DNA from: Flavobacteriaceae bacterium
GTDB taxonomy: Bacteria > Bacteroidota > Bacteroidia > Flavobacteriales > Flavobacteriaceae
Reading direction: 5' to 3'
DNA length: 64,000 nucleotides
NCBI GenBank assembly: GCA_021647405.1
Contig: JAKIUU010000001.1
Location: 1 to 64,000, forward strand
A program made the translations under genes and the position numbers. The first letter of the stretch is position 1. Every line of letters begins with the position of its first letter. The notes below the pieces were generated by a model. It saw nothing but the letters and a program-made list of their open reading frames with translations. It did no database searches and had not been told where the DNA came from. Positions 43,218 through 51,978 of the stretch are shown here, piece by piece.

Positions 43218-43592
43218 CCAACGTAAAAAATAGTTCATCATTTTTGATTTAAGCTCAAAGTTGAGCTTGTTAAATGTAGCCATTTCTTCGCTTAATAAAA
43301 CTTGATTTGAATGGTGCGACTTATCTACCGAATCTAAATCGGTTAATTTATCAAGCAGATTTTTTTTAAATTTTATACGGTGTTTTAATTTATTTAAAGC
43401 ATCCTTTTCTCTTGCTATTTTATTTTGAAATTTTTCTAGGGGTACCATGGCATCGCGACCTAAATCTCTGACTGACAGTTCTCCCAATTTTTTTTCAAAA
43501 AAACCCAACTCTGTTTTATGAAATTTAAGTTCTCTTAACCATACATCTAAATTAAATTTTAAATCGCCTAAATGTAGCAAACGTGTATCCAT
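43212..43592 (-). CDS. small coiled-coil cytoplasmic protein, unknown
   Basis: The 126-residue product has no signal peptide and is mostly charged helix (about 30-110) with coiled-coil character, ending in the aromatic MNYFLRWL. I do not recognise a family. It overlaps the PagL-like gene by 6 bases at the 3' ends. It stands apart from the efflux operon by a terminator. Function unknown. Confidence 0.6.
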   Translation of the reverse strand: MDTRLLHLGDLKFNLDVWLRELKFHKTELGFFEKKLGELSVRDLGRDAMVPLEKFQNKIAREKDALNKLKHRIKFKKNLLDKLTDLDSVDKSHHSNQVLLSEEMATFNKLNFELKSKMMNYFLRWL

Positions 43593-43696
43593 ATTTCTGA
43601 AGTTTTAAATTAACCCTATAAAGTTAAATAAAAAATAGAAACCAAACTCTGATTTATCTCATAAATTTAACAGTAAACTGTGTTACCGTTTTTCAC

Positions 43697-43732
43697 AAAA
43701 AAAAAGAGGCTTAAAATAAGTCCTCTTTTTTT
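43697..43732 (-). terminator. intrinsic terminator after the efflux operon
   Basis: On the minus strand AAAAAGAGG pairs with CCTCTTTTT, with an inner CTTA/TAAG pairing, and the stem runs into a T stretch. It lies 22 bases past the adaptor stop. Confidence 0.85.
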
Positions 43733-43753
43733 AAACTACATTTTATATGTTAA

Positions 43754-44878
43754 CTAATTATTTCTGCCTTTTCTCTTGCCCTCTTTTTTTGCTTTATTCC
43801 ATACTTTAATTTCATCATCTGGACCAACTCCTTTTAAAACTTCAACATTAATACCATCTGAAAGACCTAATTCTACTTCACGTTTTTCAAATTCTTGATC
43901 GCCTTTCTTAATTTCGACATAAGGATTTTCGGTTTTCTTATCAAATTTCAAAAGAGATTCTTTAATAGACAATACACTGTCTCTTCTATCTAAAATTATT
44001 GAAGCATTGGCACTGTAACCAGCTCTAATAAAATAGTCTTTTTCTAAGCGTACATCGGCTTTTATTTTAAATTGAACAGCGCCATTTTCTTCAGTTCCTT
44101 TTGGGGCAATAAAATTTAATTTTGCTTTAAATTCTTTTTTACCAATAGCACCAAGAGTTACATTTAAAATGGTTCCTTTTTTCAACTTACCTACTTCGGC
44201 TTCGTCAACCCTACCTTCAAATATCATTTTACCTAAATCGGCTATAGAAGCAATTGTTGTGCCTGCATTAAAGCTATTGCTTTGTATAACTTGGTCACCT
44301 TCTTTTACAGGAATCTCTAAAACTGTACCCGTCATTGTGGCTCTTATATTTGTATTGGCCACACCGCTAAGTCCAGAGGTTGACCCTTTTTTAATAATAT
44401 CGTAATCGCTTTGTGCATTTCTTAAATCTTGTTGTGCTTGAAAATATGGCAATTCAAACCCTTCATATTCAGCTTTAGAAATAACACCTTTGTCAAACAA
44501 AGCTTTATTGCGTTTGTAATTAATTTCGGCATTTTTAAGTCGGATTTTGACTGTTTCTACCCTTCCTTTTGCACTGTTTAAAGATTGGATATTTGGCACA
44601 ACTCTAACAACTGCTATCAAATCGCCTTTGTTAACCTTGGCACCTTCTTCTACATAAATCCCTTCTATAATACCAGAAATTTGGGGTTTTACTAAAATTT
44701 CTTCTTCGGGTACCACCTTTCCTGTAGCAACAGCCTTATTAATAATGGTTGCTTTAAAGGCTTTTTCTGTAGTATATTCTATTGGCGACTTTGCGTTTTT
44801 CTTAGCAAACCATATCATAACGGTTAAAAATAATATGCCGAATACGCTAAATAAAATAATTTTTACTGTTTTGTTCAT
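43754..44878 (-). CDS. MacA/HlyD-like periplasmic adaptor protein
   Basis: The 374-residue membrane-fusion protein has an N-terminal anchor helix (about 7-24), a lipoyl-like half (VVPEEEILVKPQISGIIEGIYVEEGAKVNKGD), an alpha hairpin (about 110-160) and beta-barrel domains, ending in a basic tail (KAKKEGKRKGRNN). It links an inner-membrane ABC transporter to an outer-membrane channel. It is the last of four genes with two permeases and an ATPase, in a MacAB layout. No TolC-like gene is nearby. The exported substrate is unknown. Confidence 0.92.
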   Translation of the reverse strand: MNKTVKIILFSVFGILFLTVMIWFAKKNAKSPIEYTTEKAFKATIINKAVATGKVVPEEEILVKPQISGIIEGIYVEEGAKVNKGDLIAVVRVVPNIQSLNSAKGRVETVKIRLKNAEINYKRNKALFDKGVISKAEYEGFELPYFQAQQDLRNAQSDYDIIKKGSTSGLSGVANTNIRATMTGTVLEIPVKEGDQVIQSNSFNAGTTIASIADLGKMIFEGRVDEAEVGKLKKGTILNVTLGAIGKKEFKAKLNFIAPKGTEENGAVQFKIKADVRLEKDYFIRAGYSANASIILDRRDSVLSIKESLLKFDKKTENPYVEIKKGDQEFEKREVELGLSDGINVEVLKGVGPDDEIKVWNKAKKEGKRKGRNN

Positions 44879-44890
44879 AATTTTAAAATT

Positions 44891-46135
44891 TTATTCTTCT
44901 CTTAATGCTTCTATTGGTTTTATGCTTACAGCACGCTGTGCTGGTATTAATCCTATTAAAGTTCCTAAAAATACAAGGGTGGCAAAGGCTATTAAAATTA
45001 CAGGGATGTCTACAGTAGGATTTGTTAAAGAAGCGTCATGTCCTTTTCCCATTGTAGCATCAATTAGCATTAAAACCAATCCGCCTCCAATTATTCCTAA
45101 AGCGCCTGCAACACTTGTTAAAAAAACAGATTCCAATATTATTTGGCGTTTAATTTCCCATGGTTTTGCCCCCAAAGCACGTCTTATACCTATTTCTTTG
45201 GTGCGTTCTTTAACTGTTATTAACAATATATTACCAATGGCAAAAACCCCTGCAATTAATGTGGCTATACCTACAAACCAAGTTAAAAACTGCATGCCGG
45301 TTAAAAAGCCTGTTACTTGTGCGATTCTTTCGCCCAAATTAAAGCTTCCGAAAGCCCTATTATCTTCTGGATTTACTTTGTGAAGGTTCTTTAAAAGTAA
45401 TTTTACATCGGCTTCTATCTGTGAGATATCAAACTCTGGTTTTCCTGTTATCATCAACCACCCAATGGTATTTCCTCTATTATAAACTTGCTGAAAGGTT
45501 GTAAATGGTATGTGAATACTGCCTTGAGGCCCTCCTGTTCTAAGAGACCCCTCTTTATACATACCAACCAATTTATAGTTGATATTGTTAATTTTAATGT
45601 ATTGCCCTATGGGATATTCGTCTTTATCAAAAAGTTGTTTGTAAATTTCTTCTTCAATAACACAAACTTTTTTGTTTTCAAGAATGTCGTTTTCATTGAT
45701 AAATCTGCCATAGACCAAATCCTTTTTTTGAACCACATTTAATTCAGGGTAATCACCATAAATACCAAAAGTTCCCGATTTAAAATTGTTTGTGGCTACA
45801 GCTTGTGTTTGATGTCTTGGCACCACAAAATCAAGTCCCTTAATCTCGCTTCTAATACTCTTTAAATCAGACATTTTTAATGTGAGTTTTCTGCCTTCCT
45901 GAAAACCTTTAAAAGGTTTGCTTGTAGACTGCGCCCATATAAAAACACTGTTGGTTGCAAAGCTTCCAAATAATTTATTAAAATTGTTTTCAACCCCTTT
46001 TGCAGCTCCCAATAAAACAACCAATAAAAAGATGCCCCACATAACACCAATTATTGTAATGGCCGTACGTATCTTATTTTTACGAATGCTACTATAAATT
46101 TCTTGCCATGTATCTATGTCAAATAAAAATTTCAT
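44891..46135 (-). CDS. MacB-type ABC transporter permease (second copy)
   Basis: The 414-residue protein has one helix near the N-terminus (about 22-45), a large periplasmic MacB_PCD domain (about 50-260) and three C-terminal helices of the FtsX fold, with EIGIRRALGAKPWEIKRQ between them. MacB-type permeases drive mechanical export through the adaptor rather than forming a channel. It lacks its own ATPase domain, which is supplied by the neighbour. It follows the other permease by 3 bases; the two are clearly related and presumably form a heterodimer. Confidence 0.92.
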   Translation of the reverse strand: MKFLFDIDTWQEIYSSIRKNKIRTAITIIGVMWGIFLLVVLLGAAKGVENNFNKLFGSFATNSVFIWAQSTSKPFKGFQEGRKLTLKMSDLKSIRSEIKGLDFVVPRHQTQAVATNNFKSGTFGIYGDYPELNVVQKKDLVYGRFINENDILENKKVCVIEEEIYKQLFDKDEYPIGQYIKINNINYKLVGMYKEGSLRTGGPQGSIHIPFTTFQQVYNRGNTIGWLMITGKPEFDISQIEADVKLLLKNLHKVNPEDNRAFGSFNLGERIAQVTGFLTGMQFLTWFVGIATLIAGVFAIGNILLITVKERTKEIGIRRALGAKPWEIKRQIILESVFLTSVAGALGIIGGGLVLMLIDATMGKGHDASLTNPTVDIPVILIAFATLVFLGTLIGLIPAQRAVSIKPIEALREE

Positions 46136-46138
46136 AAG

Positions 46139-47371
46139 CTATTCGTCGTTTAAGGCTATAATTGGTTTTATACTTGCGGCTCTTTTTGCGGGAACATATC
46201 CTGCAATTGTTCCTGCAATTATTAGAATTATTGTTGCGCCAACAACAACATAATTTTCAACACTCGGATTTAAAATAAAATACTTTTCAAGACTATCGCC
46301 TAATGCTTTTAGAGTAAAAACACCTAGCATTAATCCTGCATAGCCGGCAATTGCTGTCACAAAAATTGATTCAAGCATTATCATGCTAATAATTGATTTT
46401 GGCGTGGCTCCCAAAGCTTTTCTGATACCTATTTCTTTGGAGCGTTCTTTTACAATAAATACCATAATGTTACTTATGCCTATGATGCCTGCAATCAGCG
46501 TACCTATGCCAATAAAAAGTATAATTATATTAAGTACCATCATAAATTGCTGTACATTTTTAGTGCCCTCAGCATAATTACGAACCCTAATAGCTCTTTG
46601 GTCTTTAGGGGCTACCTTATGCTTTTCTTTTAATAGTTTTGTTAATAAATTGGTAAATGCCAATGATTTATCTACGCTCAAACTTGGGTTATATGTAAAA
46701 CCGAAGTAATCCAACTCATCATTATCACGGTACATCCCTTGAACAGTAGTAAAAGGCGCATAAATAAACCGCTCATCCCTATCGCCACCCGGATCGCTAA
46801 AAACACCTATAACTTTATAAGAAATGCCATCTAAAGTGATGTTTTTTCCAAAGGCATTTTTATTTCCAAATAAATCTTTTTCTACCATTCTGCCAATGGC
46901 GATAACTTTTGACTTTCTTTTTAAATCTAAAACACTTATAAACCTTCCATCTTGCATTACGGCAGATTCTAATGGCTGATAGTCTGGATAAACACCCCTT
47001 ATGGTATACGAATTTTGTTCGCCTTTATATGTTGCTCTAACATTAAATCTCTGAATATTAGGGCTAAAATATTGGATTTTATCTTCAAACTTATCGTTAA
47101 TAAATTTGATATCAGAATTTCTAAACTGAATTCTTCTACCGCTTTGTAACCCTTTATATGGTTTTGTTGTTCTTCCTGAATTTATATAAACTGAGTTTTG
47201 GGCATCGCCAGAAAACTGTTCTTCGAACGTGTGTTTTAACCCATTACCTACACCAAACAAAAGTGTAAACAGCAAAATGGCAAAAGCAATTGTAAAACCA
47301 GATAATGCAGTTCTTAGCTTATTTTTGCTCAGCGTTTGAAAAATTTCTATCCAACGGTCTAAATCAAACAT
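46139..47371 (-). CDS. MacB-type ABC transporter permease (first copy)
   Basis: The 410-residue protein has the same plan as the following permease: N-terminal helix (about 20-42), periplasmic domain, three FtsX helices and the cytoplasmic EIGIRKALGATPKSIISM loop that contacts the ATPase. The two copies look like an old duplication with diverged outer domains. It starts 3 bases after the ATPase stop and ends 3 bases before the second permease. Confidence 0.92.
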   Translation of the reverse strand: MFDLDRWIEIFQTLSKNKLRTALSGFTIAFAILLFTLLFGVGNGLKHTFEEQFSGDAQNSVYINSGRTTKPYKGLQSGRRIQFRNSDIKFINDKFEDKIQYFSPNIQRFNVRATYKGEQNSYTIRGVYPDYQPLESAVMQDGRFISVLDLKRKSKVIAIGRMVEKDLFGNKNAFGKNITLDGISYKVIGVFSDPGGDRDERFIYAPFTTVQGMYRDNDELDYFGFTYNPSLSVDKSLAFTNLLTKLLKEKHKVAPKDQRAIRVRNYAEGTKNVQQFMMVLNIIILFIGIGTLIAGIIGISNIMVFIVKERSKEIGIRKALGATPKSIISMIMLESIFVTAIAGYAGLMLGVFTLKALGDSLEKYFILNPSVENYVVVGATIILIIAGTIAGYVPAKRAASIKPIIALNDE

Positions 47372-47374
47372 GGT

Positions 47375-48067
47375 TTATACTATTGCTTTTTTAATTACTC
47401 TTTTGTCGCTAATAATGACACCATCGCGTAACCTGACAATTCTATCTGTCTCTTCGGCAATATCTTCTTCGTGTGTAATAACAAATACTGTCATCCCTTC
47501 GCGGTTAATTTCTTTTAGCAATTCCATAACTGAATGTGAAGTGGTACTGTCTAAAGCACCTGTTGGTTCGTCAGCCAAAACCACTTTAGGATTTGTAACC
47601 AAAGCCCGGGCAATGGCCACACGTTGTTTTTCGCCTCCCGAAAGTTCACTAGGCAAATGATAGGCCCGTTCTTTTAAACCAACTTTTTCTAAGTATTGCA
47701 GCGCTGTTACTTGACGTTCTTTACGCCCTATACCTTTATAATACAATGGCAACGCCACATTTTCTAAAGCATTTTTATAATTTATCAAATTAAATGACTG
47801 GAAAACAAAGCCCAAAAATTTATTTCTGAGTATGGCTGCTTTTTTTTCGTTTAAATTTTCAATGCGTTGTCCGTTAAGAAAATAATCGCCAGAATCATGT
47901 GTATCTAATAAACCCACAATATTTAAAAGTGTAGACTTTCCAGAACCCGAGGAGCCCATAATAGATACAAATTCTCCTTCTCTAATATGTAAATCAAGAC
48001 CTTTTAAAACATGTAATGAATCTTTACCTATGGGGTAGGATTTATGTAAATTGTGTAGTTTAATCAT
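47375..48067 (-). CDS. ABC transporter ATPase, MacB/LolD type
   Basis: The 230-residue ATPase carries Walker A GSSGSGKST (about 36-44), Q-loop FQSFNLI, signature LSGGEKQRVAIARAL and Walker B VLADEPTGALD, followed by the H-loop FVITHEED. It is first in the efflux operon and powers both permeases. Family members act in macrolide, peptide or lipoprotein transport; the exact cargo cannot be read. Confidence 0.95.
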   Translation of the reverse strand: MIKLHNLHKSYPIGKDSLHVLKGLDLHIREGEFVSIMGSSGSGKSTLLNIVGLLDTHDSGDYFLNGQRIENLNEKKAAILRNKFLGFVFQSFNLINYKNALENVALPLYYKGIGRKERQVTALQYLEKVGLKERAYHLPSELSGGEKQRVAIARALVTNPKVVLADEPTGALDSTTSHSVMELLKEINREGMTVFVITHEEDIAEETDRIVRLRDGVIISDKRVIKKAIV

Positions 48068-48165
48068 TAAATGATACTTTTATAGCGAAAATAGTTATTG
48101 TCTGTATTTTTAGTTCCTAATTTTTTGTTAAAACCAAACTGATTTACAGTAGTTAAACTCTAAAT

Positions 48166-48576
48166 ATGACATATTTAAAAAATGATTCTGTTATTTTATT
48201 CGATGGTATTTGTAACCTCTGCAATACATCGGTACATTTTATCATCAAACATGACAAGAAAAAATATTTTTTATTTGCATCACTCCTATCAGACGCTGCA
48301 ACAAAAATTTTGTTACACTTAAATCAAAAATATTTAAAAAACTACGATAGTATGGTACTTGTCTTGAAAGGAAAAGTTTATACAAAATCTACAGCAGCCT
48401 TACTCATAGCCAAAAGGCTCAATGGGCCGATAAAATTATTGTATTTATTTATTATTATTCCGAAGCCTCTACGCGATTTTTTATACAATATTGTTGCCAA
48501 AAACCGCTATAAATGGTTTGGTAAAAAAGACGGCTGTAGGCGCCCAAGCAGTCAAACAGCCGATAGGTTTTTATAA
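48166..48576 (+). CDS. DCC-family thiol-disulfide oxidoreductase-like protein
   Basis: The 136-residue product is a thioredoxin-fold DUF393 protein with the defining DGICNLCN motif (two cysteines, about 14-18). The rest includes FIIKHDKKKYFLFASL and the C-terminal aromatic stretch YKWFGKKDGC. The biological role of the family is not firmly known; a redox function is inferred from the motif. It diverges from the efflux operon and faces the symporter gene. Confidence 0.85.
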   Translation: MTYLKNDSVILFDGICNLCNTSVHFIIKHDKKKYFLFASLLSDAATKILLHLNQKYLKNYDSMVLVLKGKVYTKSTAALLIAKRLNGPIKLLYLFIIIPKPLRDFLYNIVAKNRYKWFGKKDGCRRPSSQTADRFL

Positions 48577-48596
48577 TTTTTTTTAAAAAAAGTAAG

Positions 48597-49898
48597 TTAC
48601 TTTTCTAAGTTGTCGTCCCAGTTTTTAACTTTTGGTTCACCTAACTTGCCTATTGATTTGGCTACCAACATAGAAACCGTAGCATCTCCTGTAACATTTA
48701 CGGTTGTTCTGCACATGTCTAAAGGCCTGTCAACAGCAAAAATAAGTGCCAATCCAGCTTCTGGAATTCCGGCCTGGGCCAGAACAATTATCAACATTAC
48801 CATACCTGCTCCAGGAACAGCCGCAGATCCTATTGAAGCCAAAGTAGCTGTTACAATAATTCCCAACTGCGCGCCCAAACTTAAATCCATTCCAAAAGCT
48901 TGCGCTATAAAAACGGCAGCAACAGCCTGGTACAAACTGGTACCATCCATATTTATGGTAGCCCCTATGGGCAAAACAAAACTTGACACTTCTTCATCTA
49001 CGCCTAAATGCTCTGTTACACGTTCCATAGTCACGGGTAAAGTAGCCGCGCTAGAACTTGTAGAAAATGCTAATAACTGTGCAGGTGATATTCCTTTCAT
49101 AAAGAAACTAGGACGTTTTTTTGTAAATAACCACACAAGCAAATTGTAAATGGCCACCATTGTTGAAAGACCTGCCAGTACAGTAAAGGCATACCAACCT
49201 AGGGCTTTAAATAAATCCAGACTTGGCGATTCGACCACTAAAGCAGCTAACAAAGCAAAGACGCCTGCAGGTGCTGCCATCATAATAATGTCTATCAGTT
49301 TTAAAATAACTTCGTTAAAACCATCAAAAAATTCTTTAACAGGTCTAGAATGTTCCTCTTTAATAAGGATTAGCCCCACACCAAAAAAGATGGCAAAAAA
49401 GATTACTTGCAGCATATTTTTATTATTACTTGCTGCGCTAAAAATATTACTAGGAACTATATCTACAAGTGCTTGCAGTGGCCCTGACTCTCTTTGTTTG
49501 GCTGCTTGGGCTTTGTATTTTGCAGTATTCCCACTATAATTTTCAACCAATTCCATTCGGGTTTTATCAGAAATTGAATTGCCAGGCTTAATAATATTTA
49601 CATATAACAAACCTATACTTACAGCCATAACGGTTGTTAAGATATAGATTATTATGGTACGGCCTCCCATCCGCGAAAGCTTAGAAATATCTTTTAAATC
49701 AGATACCCCTTTTATAAGTGATGCTAAAATTAAAGGCACAGCTATTAATTTTAGAGAATTAATAAAAATGGTGCCAAAAGGTTTTACCCAATCGGTTATT
49801 AAAGGTTTTCCCCATGAGAATTTGGTCATAAGTAGTGCAAATAAAACGCCCCCTACCATACCGAAAACTATTTGCCAGTGCAAAGCTATTTTTTTCAT
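48597..49898 (-). CDS. dicarboxylate/amino-acid:cation symporter
   Basis: The 433-residue inner-membrane protein of the DAACS (GltP/DctA) family has about eight helices plus two re-entrant hairpins. Landmarks are FSTSSSAATLPVTM (the serine-rich hairpin), INMDGTSLYQAVAAVFIAQ (NMDGT sodium/proton site) and AVDRPLDMCRTTVNVTGD (substrate-binding helix with the RTxxN element). An arginine/threonine pair here favours acidic substrates (glutamate, aspartate or C4-dicarboxylates). It stands alone. Confidence 0.93.
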   Translation of the reverse strand: MKKIALHWQIVFGMVGGVLFALLMTKFSWGKPLITDWVKPFGTIFINSLKLIAVPLILASLIKGVSDLKDISKLSRMGGRTIIIYILTTVMAVSIGLLYVNIIKPGNSISDKTRMELVENYSGNTAKYKAQAAKQRESGPLQALVDIVPSNIFSAASNNKNMLQVIFFAIFFGVGLILIKEEHSRPVKEFFDGFNEVILKLIDIIMMAAPAGVFALLAALVVESPSLDLFKALGWYAFTVLAGLSTMVAIYNLLVWLFTKKRPSFFMKGISPAQLLAFSTSSSAATLPVTMERVTEHLGVDEEVSSFVLPIGATINMDGTSLYQAVAAVFIAQAFGMDLSLGAQLGIIVTATLASIGSAAVPGAGMVMLIIVLAQAGIPEAGLALIFAVDRPLDMCRTTVNVTGDATVSMLVAKSIGKLGEPKVKNWDDNLEK

Positions 49899-50045
49899 TT
49901 TACTATAATTTTTTGATGCCCAATATACTAATAAATCTTATTTATTTAGTTTTTTTTAATCTGAAAACATACAAAGCTTTTTAAGGCTACTAAAAGTATC
50001 TGTGCTAAGAAAATCAAAAGCGGAAAAACTAAAAAAATATTGACA

Positions 50046-50087
50046 TAAAAAGAGGAAGGTCACAGAACAAGCGCTCTGTGACCTTCC
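50046..50087 (-). terminator. intrinsic terminator after msrA
   Basis: A perfect 13-base stem (GGAAGGTCACAGA / TCTGTGACCTTCC) with an 8-base loop is followed on the minus strand by TCTTTTT. It lies 36 bases past the msrA stop. Confidence 0.9.
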
Positions 50088-50122
50088 AAAACCAAAAATC
50101 AACCAATTTTTTGTGGGTATTT

Positions 50123-50761
50123 TTATTCTTCTTTTATTTTAGACGTATATTTTTCTAAAAACTTTCTCAATTTTGGATTAATTACATTTTCGCAATAAGG
50201 CTGCGTTTTATTGTTGTCGTAATAGTCTTGATGATAGTCTTCTGCCTTATAAAAAGCTTTAAAAGGATTTACTTCGGTTACAATTTTAGCATCGTAAACC
50301 TCAGCTTTTGTCAAATCTCGAATCATCTTTTTAGCTTCTTCTTTCTGGGTATTGTTATGATAAAAAATAACCGATCGGTATTGCGTGCCCACATCGTATC
50401 CTTGCCTGTTTAAAGTTGTGGGATTATGTGTTGAAAAAAATACGTCTAACAGCTCTGTATAACTTATTACTTTAGGGTCGTAACTTATTTGAATGGCTTC
50501 GGCATGACCAGTTCTACCCGTAACAACTTCTCTATAAGCTGGATTTTTGATATTACCGCCACTATAACCCGAAATGACAGATTTTACACCCTTTAATTGC
50601 TCAAAAATGGCTTCTGTACACCAAAAACAACCGCCTGCAAAAGTGGCTGTTGAAGTAATATTATCATTTTGAGGGTTAACAATCATATCTTTAAAATTAT
50701 GGGTGTAAAAAATTGCAATTACTAATAAAAAACTTACCGCTAGACTTGTAATTTTTATCAC
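50123..50761 (-). CDS. msrA: peptide methionine (S)-S-oxide reductase, membrane-anchored or exported
   Basis: It reduces the S-form of methionine sulfoxide in oxidised proteins. The 212-residue product has a hydrophobic N-terminal segment (about 4-20), then the MsrA domain with the catalytic cysteine in FAGGCFWCTEAIFE, SGYSGG and the HDEVHQ-equivalent DYHQDYYDNN. The N-terminal segment suggests periplasmic repair. Start is GTG at 50761, needed to include that segment; a later ATG would give a cytosolic form. Single-copy gene with its own terminator. Confidence 0.93.
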   Translation of the reverse strand: MIKITSLAVSFLLVIAIFYTHNFKDMIVNPQNDNITSTATFAGGCFWCTEAIFEQLKGVKSVISGYSGGNIKNPAYREVVTGRTGHAEAIQISYDPKVISYTELLDVFFSTHNPTTLNRQGYDVGTQYRSVIFYHNNTQKEEAKKMIRDLTKAEVYDAKIVTEVNPFKAFYKAEDYHQDYYDNNKTQPYCENVINPKLRKFLEKYTSKIKEE

Positions 50762-50838
50762 TTTTAAAACGATTTATTTCTGAGTCGCAAAGCTAAGTTT
50801 TTCATTACAAAAGTTTGTGTTTTATCTTTAAATCTAAA

Positions 50839-51864
50839 TCAAAAATTTAATTTGCCAAGCACTTCTACTATCACAGCTAGCATATCATCTGTAATGGCTA
50901 AATGGATTACCATACGCAATTTACCGCCACCCATAGAGCTGATTAAAATATGCTTTTTTTGTAAAGCATTAATAAAATCGGTTTCAGAAATAGAGTCAAA
51001 AATATTAAAAATAATGATATTGGTTTCAACAGGTTCTACATTACTAACATAAGCAGACTTCTGCAAGGCTTCCCCTATTATCTTTGCATATTTATGGTCA
51101 ATGGCCAAGCGCTCTATATTATTGTCTAAAGCGTAGATACCCGCCGCCGCCAAATAACCCACCTGTCTCATAGCGCCACCAAACAGTTTTCTAATGCGAT
51201 AAGCTTTTTTAATATGGGCTTTAGTACCTAATAAAAGTGAACCAATGGGGGCGCCCAAGCCCTTTGACAAACAAATAGAAATGGTGTCGAATAATTTACC
51301 GTATTGCTTAGGTGTTTCGCTCTTGGCTACCAAAGCATTAAATAATCGGGCGCCATCAAGGTGAAAAGCCAAATTATTTGCTAGGCATACCTCTCTTATT
51401 TTTTTAATTTCTTCAATATCCCAGCAAGCACCACCGCCTTTGTTGGTTGTATTTTCTATGGCTACCAAACTGGTGACTGGTATGTGAATATTATCAGGAC
51501 TATTTATCGCTGTTTCTACCTGTTTTGCTGTAAACATGCCTCGTTTTCCATCTAAAAGACAACACGAAACTCCCGAATTAAAAGCAGCACCGCCCCCTTC
51601 AAAATTATACACATGAGCCCATTTATCACAAATTATTTGTTCACTTGGCTGCGTGTGAATTTTTATGGCTACTTGATTGGCCATCGTTCCAGAGGGAAAG
51701 AATAAAGCCGCTTCTTTACCAAACATTTTAGCAATTTTATCTTGTAATGCAATAACTGTTAAATCGGTATTAAAAACATCATCACCCACCTTAGCTTGCA
51801 TCATAAATTCAAGCATTTTTGGTGTGGGGATGGTTACGGTATCACTTATTAAATTTATATCCAT
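50839..51864 (-). CDS. low-specificity L-threonine aldolase
   Basis: A PLP enzyme that cleaves threonine or allo-threonine to glycine and acetaldehyde. The 341-residue beta-eliminating-lyase-fold protein shows NLISDTVTIPTPKML at the start, the PLP lysine in ISICLSKGLGAPIGS (about 199-213), and HLDGARLFNA with the PLP-binding aspartate. Length is typical. It diverges from prfB with 114 bases between the starts. Confidence 0.93.
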   Translation of the reverse strand: MDINLISDTVTIPTPKMLEFMMQAKVGDDVFNTDLTVIALQDKIAKMFGKEAALFFPSGTMANQVAIKIHTQPSEQIICDKWAHVYNFEGGGAAFNSGVSCCLLDGKRGMFTAKQVETAINSPDNIHIPVTSLVAIENTTNKGGGACWDIEEIKKIREVCLANNLAFHLDGARLFNALVAKSETPKQYGKLFDTISICLSKGLGAPIGSLLLGTKAHIKKAYRIRKLFGGAMRQVGYLAAAGIYALDNNIERLAIDHKYAKIIGEALQKSAYVSNVEPVETNIIIFNIFDSISETDFINALQKKHILISSMGGGKLRMVIHLAITDDMLAVIVEVLGKLNF

Positions 51865-51962
51865 TTTTATCTCTTAAATTTGTGCTATAACGATTAAGGC
51901 TCTAAATTACTTAAATTGAATCAATATCAATTTAAAACAGCTCAGCAATTAAAGAATAAACG

Positions 51963-51970
51963 TATTTTTG
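51963..51970 (+). promoter_or_regulatory. -7 box TATTTTTG for prfB
   Basis: TAnnTTTG match only 8 bases before the ATG at 51979, so the message would begin almost at the start codon. It rules out the TTG start 63 bases upstream. Confidence 0.55.
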
Positions 51971-51978
51971 CAAGACTT

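Noticed and set aside
44745..45383. 212-codon plus-strand frame antisense to a permease gene
   Set aside because: Wholly inside the MacB-type permease and adaptor genes with clear motifs; composition is that of a shadow frame.
48610..49149. 179-codon plus-strand frame antisense to the symporter
   Set aside because: Shadow of the symporter; no independent start signal or domain.
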